Assembly (NCBI GenBank): GCA_963678705.1
Contig: OY783216.1
Span: 14,489,818 to 14,553,817, forward strand
Direction of reading: 5' to 3'
Source: Panorpa germanica
Taxonomy: Eukaryota > Arthropoda > Insecta > Mecoptera > Panorpidae
DNA: 64,000 nt
Under the pieces are notes generated by a model. It was not told where the DNA came from and searched no databases. It saw nothing but the letters and a program-made list of their open reading frames with translations. Each line of letters opens with the position of its first letter. The stretch's first letter is position 1. This document shows, piece after piece, positions 59,140 to 64,000 of the stretch. A program made the translations under genes and the position numbers.

Positions 59140-59830
59140 ATAAGACATCCACAATAAGCTTGGTCATCCGACTCAAGGTGATACAGTTCACTTAAAGAGG
59201 ATTCTGTTATAAAGATGTTAAATACTTAATGCTGGAGTATATCGATATAAATCTTTAGGAATTTGGTACGTTTATCTAGTTCCTTTTGATTAGAATCAAT
59301 GGTGTACAGGGCCAATTTTATTTGTTTAAATATAGCTTTATTTAGAGTTTCTTGTTTATTATCAAGTGTCTCCAGAGCTAAGTTTATACGCTCGCCGTCG
59401 TTAGCGTCTAGGTTTCTACCGATTGCTTTCCAAACAGTACCTAAGCCATCTATGAAGCCTCATCTTTCTCTTCGAGTTGGAAAAATTTGTTTAAATTTTC
59501 TACTTATTTCCATATCCAGAATGTCCATTACAGCAGTGCTGTGCCCATAGGTTGTACATTTCTTTTTTTTTAATTTTATTTTAATATCTTTTCTCGTCAG
59601 GTGTACGTTGTTATAATACTTTATTAAGGGGTCCAAATCTATTTTCTTGACTAAAGTCCAATATTCTTTGATGTTTTGGGCTGTTCCTAGTTGCACAGGA
59701 TATAATCCTGGGTTGTCAGTGATTTTAATAATTCGGCATTCATTAATATCGCTGGTGTTCATTGCAATGATGATCCTGGAACAATCAGGATTTCTTAGCA
59801 CTTGATCGTATTGTAATATATTTATTTATA
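59140..59830 (-). pseudogene. Errantivirus env remnant, minus strand
   Basis: The minus-strand frame from about 59800 has the env-type start region, with a conserved Asn-Pro-Gly-Leu segment, and ends in a basic furin-like site (RRER). A TGA stop falls between that site and the following fusion-peptide-like segment (GFIDGLG). After the stop the same frame runs on to about 59190 as a helical stalk. The membrane anchor is not seen. The gene is dead. Confidence 0.65.
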
Positions 59831-59859
59831 ATAAATTAATAAATAAATAATTCATTTGT

Positions 59860-60257
59860 ATTTCGGAATTTGAGTGCATGATGAATTTGTGCTTTGTAGG
59901 TCCGTTTCGTTTAAATACTTCTAGGACCTCTACTTTTGTTCTATTAAAAAGTCCTTGTGCAAAAGTCATTAATTCGGTTGGCGAATTTTCAATTTCTTTT
60001 AGAAATTCGTCAAGTTTGTCAAGGCTGTTTTGTTGATTGCAGACTAGATTTATTGTGTGTCCAAATGTTCTGCCTCGCTTGAGTTTGTATAGGCCCTCTA
60101 GGATGTTATTAGTTGTTTTAGCTTTATTTATTATGTATTTGAAATTGGGTGTGTCTTTTGCTATTAACTTTGCGAATTCGTTGTAGTATATTGATTTTTC
60201 GTCTCTGGGGTTAAATTTGTCGTGAACTAGGTGTAGAATATAATCTGTCTTAGATTT
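59860..60257 (-). pseudogene. Retroelement segment between integrase and env, function unclear
   Basis: An open minus-strand reading with few breaks: EKSIYYNEFAKLIAKDTPNF, LKRGRTFGHTINLVCNQQNS, LMTFAQGLFNRTKVEV. I do not recognise the domain. It could be the start of the env precursor or an inserted coding piece. Confidence 0.4.
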
Positions 60258-60450
60258 ATCGGTAGTGTAGTGCGTTCGAATAGAACGTTAATTCTGTCCT
60301 CGTTAAATTCGTTTGGAGTTGGGTTTTTTATTTTGGGGTTTTCTATGTTATCTACAGGTAGTGTAGTGCATTCGAATAGTACGTTACTTCTTTCTTCGTT
60401 AAGTTCGTTTGAAGTTGGGTTTTTCATTTTGGTTTTCACTAGGTTATCTA
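60258..60450 (-). repeat. Two tandem copies of a 95-bp unit at the end of pol
   Basis: On the plus strand GGTAGTGTAGTGC starts each copy (about 60260 and 60356). On the minus strand the frame reads through both copies as related 30-residue repeats (KNPTSNELNEERSNVLFE and KNPTPNEFNEDRINVLFE). Confidence 0.85.
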
Positions 60451-60475
60451 CATGTGTTTCTCTTAATTTTTTATT

Positions 60476-61400
60476 TTATAGATCTTCTATTTTAGCTATG
60501 TAAGTATCGAATACTTCTAGTACTTTAAAGGGTCCTGTGTTCTTTATTCGGCTTTTGCCCTGTTTTGATTCAGTGTTGAGGTATACGATATCTCCTTGTT
60601 TTACGTTGGGGTCTTTAACAGTAGCATTTCTCATATTAATGATATGTTTTTTTTTATTTGCATTTATTTCTTTAACTTTTGAGTATAGGGTTGAGATTCT
60701 AGTTTTATTATTTTGGGTGTATAAGTCCATCAGTGTTTTGTCATAATCCATAAGCAATACTGACTTGGTTTGTAAGTGTTTATTTATTATTTCAAAAGGT
60801 TTGTATGTTGTACTGAAATGTGGGGTTTCGTTATATCCTCTAATAGCATATTTCATGATTGTTTCGCATGTAAGATTATGTTTATGTTTCACTATACGAT
60901 ATAGTTCTAGTATCGTGGAATGTGCTCGTTTTATTGGGGAATTACTTTCATGTCTGTATGGTGTTGTTATATGAATTTCAATTTTATGTAATTCTAGTAA
61001 TTCTTTGATTAGATTATTTGAGAATACAGTTCCTCTATCCATCGTAATATGATTGGGTATGCCGTGGTGTGAGAAATACTTTATTAGTTTATCGGCAATT
61101 TCTGTGGATGACCTATTGGCGATTTTGTATGCCTGTGTGTATTTTGGAAATACATCTATTATAGTAAGGAATTGGGTATTGTCTATACCAAACGTATCTA
61201 TATGTAATTTCTCAAATGGTCTCTCAGGTGTTTCGGTGTTATTTAGCGGTGCTCTAATTGGTCTATTCCTCGGTGCTGAGTCTTTCCCTCATGATATTGT
61301 TGAATTATGTATTTTTGATCGTCGATATCCATTTCAATACTAACTCTCTTTATACAACGTATTAGCTTGTATTTATCGAAAGTATTAATTTTTAGACCAT
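60476..61400 (-). pseudogene. Gypsy/errantivirus integrase, broken
   Basis: Integrase joins the DNA copy into the genome. The HHCC zinc domain starts (YIIQQYHEGKTQHRG) but is cut by a deletion before its Cys pair. The catalytic core follows, with the first Asp in HIDTFG (about 61200) and the second in MDRGTVF (about 61040). At the third position, normally Glu, the sequence has Lys (PIKRAHS, about 60935). The C-terminal part runs to AKIEDL and a stop at 60476. The open stretch 61042-60476 (188 codons) begins at an internal Met, not the real start. Deletion, frame changes and the Glu-to-Lys change make it inactive. Confidence 0.82.
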
Positions 61401-61425
61401 TATACATTTTTTATTTATTATCATC

Positions 61426-61860
61426 TCAATGTATATAATAGGTTTCATTTGGATTCAGTTTGGTTAGTGTAAATATTAATAAGTCGTGTTTTTCTTTATT
61501 TCTTTGAATACTTAATTTAATTTGTTTTTTACCATCAATTTTAGTGTTTTTACATTGCATTGTTGTTGGTTCAGAGATAATTATTATTTGGTTTCTTTTA
61601 GTTTCTAATGGGTCCTCGCTGATCGTGATGCCCGGTGTTGAATCTTCTTTTGAATGCATAATGTTTGAATCTTCTGAGCTTTCCTCACTGGGTATTTGGA
61701 TTACAGGAGGGTGCTCTGTAATTCAGTAAGGTCTTTCATATGCTACTATTTCCGGTAAAGGTTCTAAAACTGGTGTGTTTACTTCACTTCTCTCTGTATC
61801 GTCAGGGTTATTGTACAGGCTAGAACTATCGTTATCTAGCGCGTCCATCAAAATCCTTAT
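61426..61860 (-). pseudogene. Linker between RNase H and integrase
   Basis: An acidic, Ser-rich region (LDNDSSSLYNNPDDTE) with one stop near 61728, then KKQIKLSIQRNKEKHDLLIF. No domain recognised. Confidence 0.5.
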
Positions 61861-61869
61861 TTTTAATTG

Positions 61870-62220
61870 CATTTATTTTGATTCTACTCACTTTTATTGA
61901 ATTTAACCACACAAGTCGTTTATGGTCAGTAACGATGGTTAATTTTTTTCCATATAAGTAGAGTCTAAAGTATTTTGTTGCCCATATGATTGGTAAGAGT
62001 TCATTTTCTATGGTGGAGTATTTGTTTTGACTGGTTTAATGTCCTCGATGCATATGCGATGGGTTTGCCGGATCCTATAGGTCCTTATGAAATTATCTCT
62101 TCCAGAGCATAGTTGGACGCATCTGTAGTCAGTACAAATGGTTTTTGAAATTCAGGGTATTGTAACAAAGGGGAATTGCACAATATTTCCTTCATTGTGT
62201 TAAATGCTTTGTGTTCATAA
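61870..62220 (-). pseudogene. Gypsy RNase H remnant
   Basis: The minus strand gives PFVLTTDASNYAL, the RNase H start with its first Asp, then PIGSGKPIAYASRTLNQ. After a frameshift comes text matching the end of the domain (TIVTDHKRLVWLNSIK in another frame). A stop follows EEIIS. The RT connection upstream is lost. Confidence 0.75.
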
Positions 62221-62880
62221 ATGCATGCAATATTCATATTTGTATATCAATATCTTGCTTTTATTTTTAATTAATGTTAGTTTTAAGATTTCTTTGTCTT
62301 AATTCATTTATATTTTATGCCTATTTGTTTTTATATAATCTACTCGCTTTAGGCAAACCCTAATACTGCTTATGTAAACATCCTTTGTTTTACGATTCAT
62401 TTCTACTAGGCTTCGGCACTACGTTTATGTTCCCAATTCATTCTTATTAATTTAACACTCAAACGTAACGCACGCATAACCTTTGGTACATTTACATAAA
62501 ATAAAAAATACACATATTTTTATTAATAACTAAAACCGCGAGTTACATTTAATTAGTGTCGTAACTAGTATTCTAATCAATTAAAATATTTAATCAATTT
62601 ATGTGTAATTCAATAGTGTAGTTTCAGAATAAATGTAATCTAAAAGAGTTCTGATGTTTTGCTGTGTCTTTTGATATAAATAAAAAATTGCTATTAATTA
62701 GTTATTAACAAAAAGGTCCTTCATAACAAATTGTGCGCACCCTAAGCTATTGAAAGGAACTGAGCGACATTTGCCATTCAAAAACTTTGATACCGTCGAC
62801 AGATCGCAAATACGCCGTAGCCAGCCTATAGATCTCTATAAGGTCCAAACTCCCTAAACATTTTGATCCTTCGAGCGAGG
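62221..62880. other. AT-rich spacer, nothing recognised
   Basis: It begins where the Gypsy remnant is cut. No terminal repeats or coding signal. Confidence 0.35.
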
Positions 62881-63080
62881 ATATTCATCAGCAAGGTGAA
62901 CATACCAGCAAAAAACTCATTGTGCGCCCAATTTTCATTAGAAACTACGCAGCAGTTGCAGCCATTTTGGATCAACTTCGAACAAAGAACTTCTACACGC
63001 CAGTGGTGGTCAAGGTATTCCTGAACATTTTAATAAATTCCACCTATCCTTATTATTATCTCTATTTTGGGTTTTATAAG
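62881..63080 (+). other. Possible decayed coding segment, unknown
   Basis: A plus-strand frame reads EDIHQQGEHTSKKLIVRPIF, IRNYAAVAAILDQLRTKNFY, TPVVVK, more protein-like than its surroundings, then becomes AT-rich low complexity. It is vaguely similar to retroelement Gag N-terminal text. No motif is decisive. Confidence 0.25.
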
Positions 63081-63510
63081 TTACATTTTATTTTTATACA
63101 CTTTTACATATATTACGGTTTAGTTGTTAATGCATTATTTCAAGGTGTTTGGTTATCAATGAATATTTTTAACATTCATTTAGTCATTCAGGCGTCACTC
63201 GCATCGCTTATTACTGTTTATTTGAGTTTCTGTTGAAGTTGATAAGCCGTTGCCTCTTATAATTCAGTCATTTAACGTCTTACTACTGGACTATGACTGT
63301 GTAGAGCATCGTATTTGTGTTATAGAACACAGGGTTCATATTACGTCTGTTACGTAATAGTCCACAACTCATATTAAATCTAACAATAATATACATTAAA
63401 TCATTTTTAAATAAACATTTAAAAAGAGGTCGTTAAAATTATTTAAAGCTCCATTCACTATGTCATTAAAAACTTTAAATACAAAAATACATCGCATTAA
63501 ATTAACATTA
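63081..63510. other. AT-rich spacer, nothing recognised
   Basis: No coding or repeat signal. Confidence 0.35.
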
Positions 63511-63790
63511 AAATAATGCAGCCAGGCAAATGAAAATATTGATATAACAGATTCATCCACGTACGATGTGAAAGAAATAAAAATTTGTTATAAGCAATGG
63601 CACCTATTAATGTCTTCTATTGATAAAATTCGCGCTTAAATGAGAGAATTGACAGAAGATGAAAACGAATTAGAGGAACACAATTGTGATTATAACGTTA
63701 ACACAACTCTAGAGACCTCATAAACGACAACGCCACAAATGCCTGTTTTGCAATCACGTTATGTAAGATCACATTATTGGACATTGTAAT
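63511..63790 (+). other. Possible decayed coding segment, unknown
   Basis: A plus-strand frame with two stops reads ITDSSTYDVKEIKICYKQWH, LLMSSIDKIRA, stop, MRELTEDENELEEHNCDYNV, and on to about 63790. The composition is protein-like but no family is recognised. It runs toward the window edge. Confidence 0.25.
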
Positions 63791-64000
63791 AATTTTTTAA
63801 AACTCACCGTAAGGGCTTGAATTAACGTGATCTGAAAAAGACAGCTGTGCCTAAATTTTTTACGCAAGGGTCACACTACTAACAGCTGTAATTCAAAATA
63901 CAGTTGCAATACTTGCAAAAAAAAACACTATTCATTGCAATTTTAATAACGACTCATAGATCGTAAAAATTCGGTGTCTTGCTGTGTTGTAATACATTTT

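Larger units (their letters stand above)
59100..62220 (-). mobile_element. Gypsy/errantivirus remnant, RNase H to env, minus strand
   Basis: The order on the minus strand is RNase H (62220-61870), linker (61860-61426), integrase (61400-60480), a duplicated tail (60450-60250), an unknown segment (60250-59860) and env (59830-59140). Gag, protease and RT are missing beyond 62220. Orientation is opposite to the LTRs at 55615 and 58356, so it belongs to a separate insertion. Confidence 0.8.

Overview
The window is insect nuclear DNA: AT-rich, spliceosomal introns, and insect-type transposons of many classes. The order cannot be fixed. One LINE family (12.7-13.9 kb and 56 kb) resembles elements I know from ants and wasps, and the helicase Helitron resembles elements common in Lepidoptera and some other insects, so a hymenopteran or hemipteran host are both possible.

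Host gene. The only convincing host gene is a minus-strand S1-family serine protease, of the modular (ModSP-like) arthropod kind. Five exons (43411-43572, 42815-42956, 8435-8579, 6084-6246, 4870-5129) join in frame through GT-AG introns into about 290 intact residues with the whole His/Asp/Ser triad. The N-terminal exons are not seen. The intron between the His exon and the Asp exon is about 34.2 kb and holds more than half of the window.

Inside that intron, in plus-strand order: a mariner remnant; a perfect 288-bp palindrome; an hAT MITE with an 8-bp target duplication; a 3.76-kb Helitron (10268-14029) carrying a LINE fragment; a first head-to-tail Helitron array (14030-18485); a Harbinger MITE; a broken YqaJ-exonuclease gene between direct repeats; a decayed copia element; a second Helitron array (24588-37159); and a copia/P-like/MITE mosaic (37.3-40.7 kb). 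The arrays hold about 21 units ending in CTAG-type Helitron termini with a terminal hairpin. Two neighbouring 815-bp segments differ at only 2 positions.

Right of the gene: a TIR transposon with a broken two-exon MADF-BESS gene (43994-45937); a nearly full-length I-like LINE (46752-52474) inserted with an apparent 8-bp target duplication into an older LINE copy of opposite strand; an errantivirus env/LTR remnant cut by a Harbinger MITE (53.9-56 kb); a LINE fragment; a mariner nested in an inverted Helitron (56736-58255); an LTR; and a minus-strand Gypsy/errantivirus pol-env remnant (59.1-62.2 kb).

Left of the gene: a minus-strand Helitron helicase remnant (361-2165), a non-autonomous Helitron (2316-3377) and a LINE/SINE-like tail. 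Every transposon coding region seen here is broken, so mobility would need proteins supplied from elsewhere. No tRNA, rRNA or CRISPR array was seen. Boundaries were read by eye; those without a terminal motif are good to about 10-50 bp.
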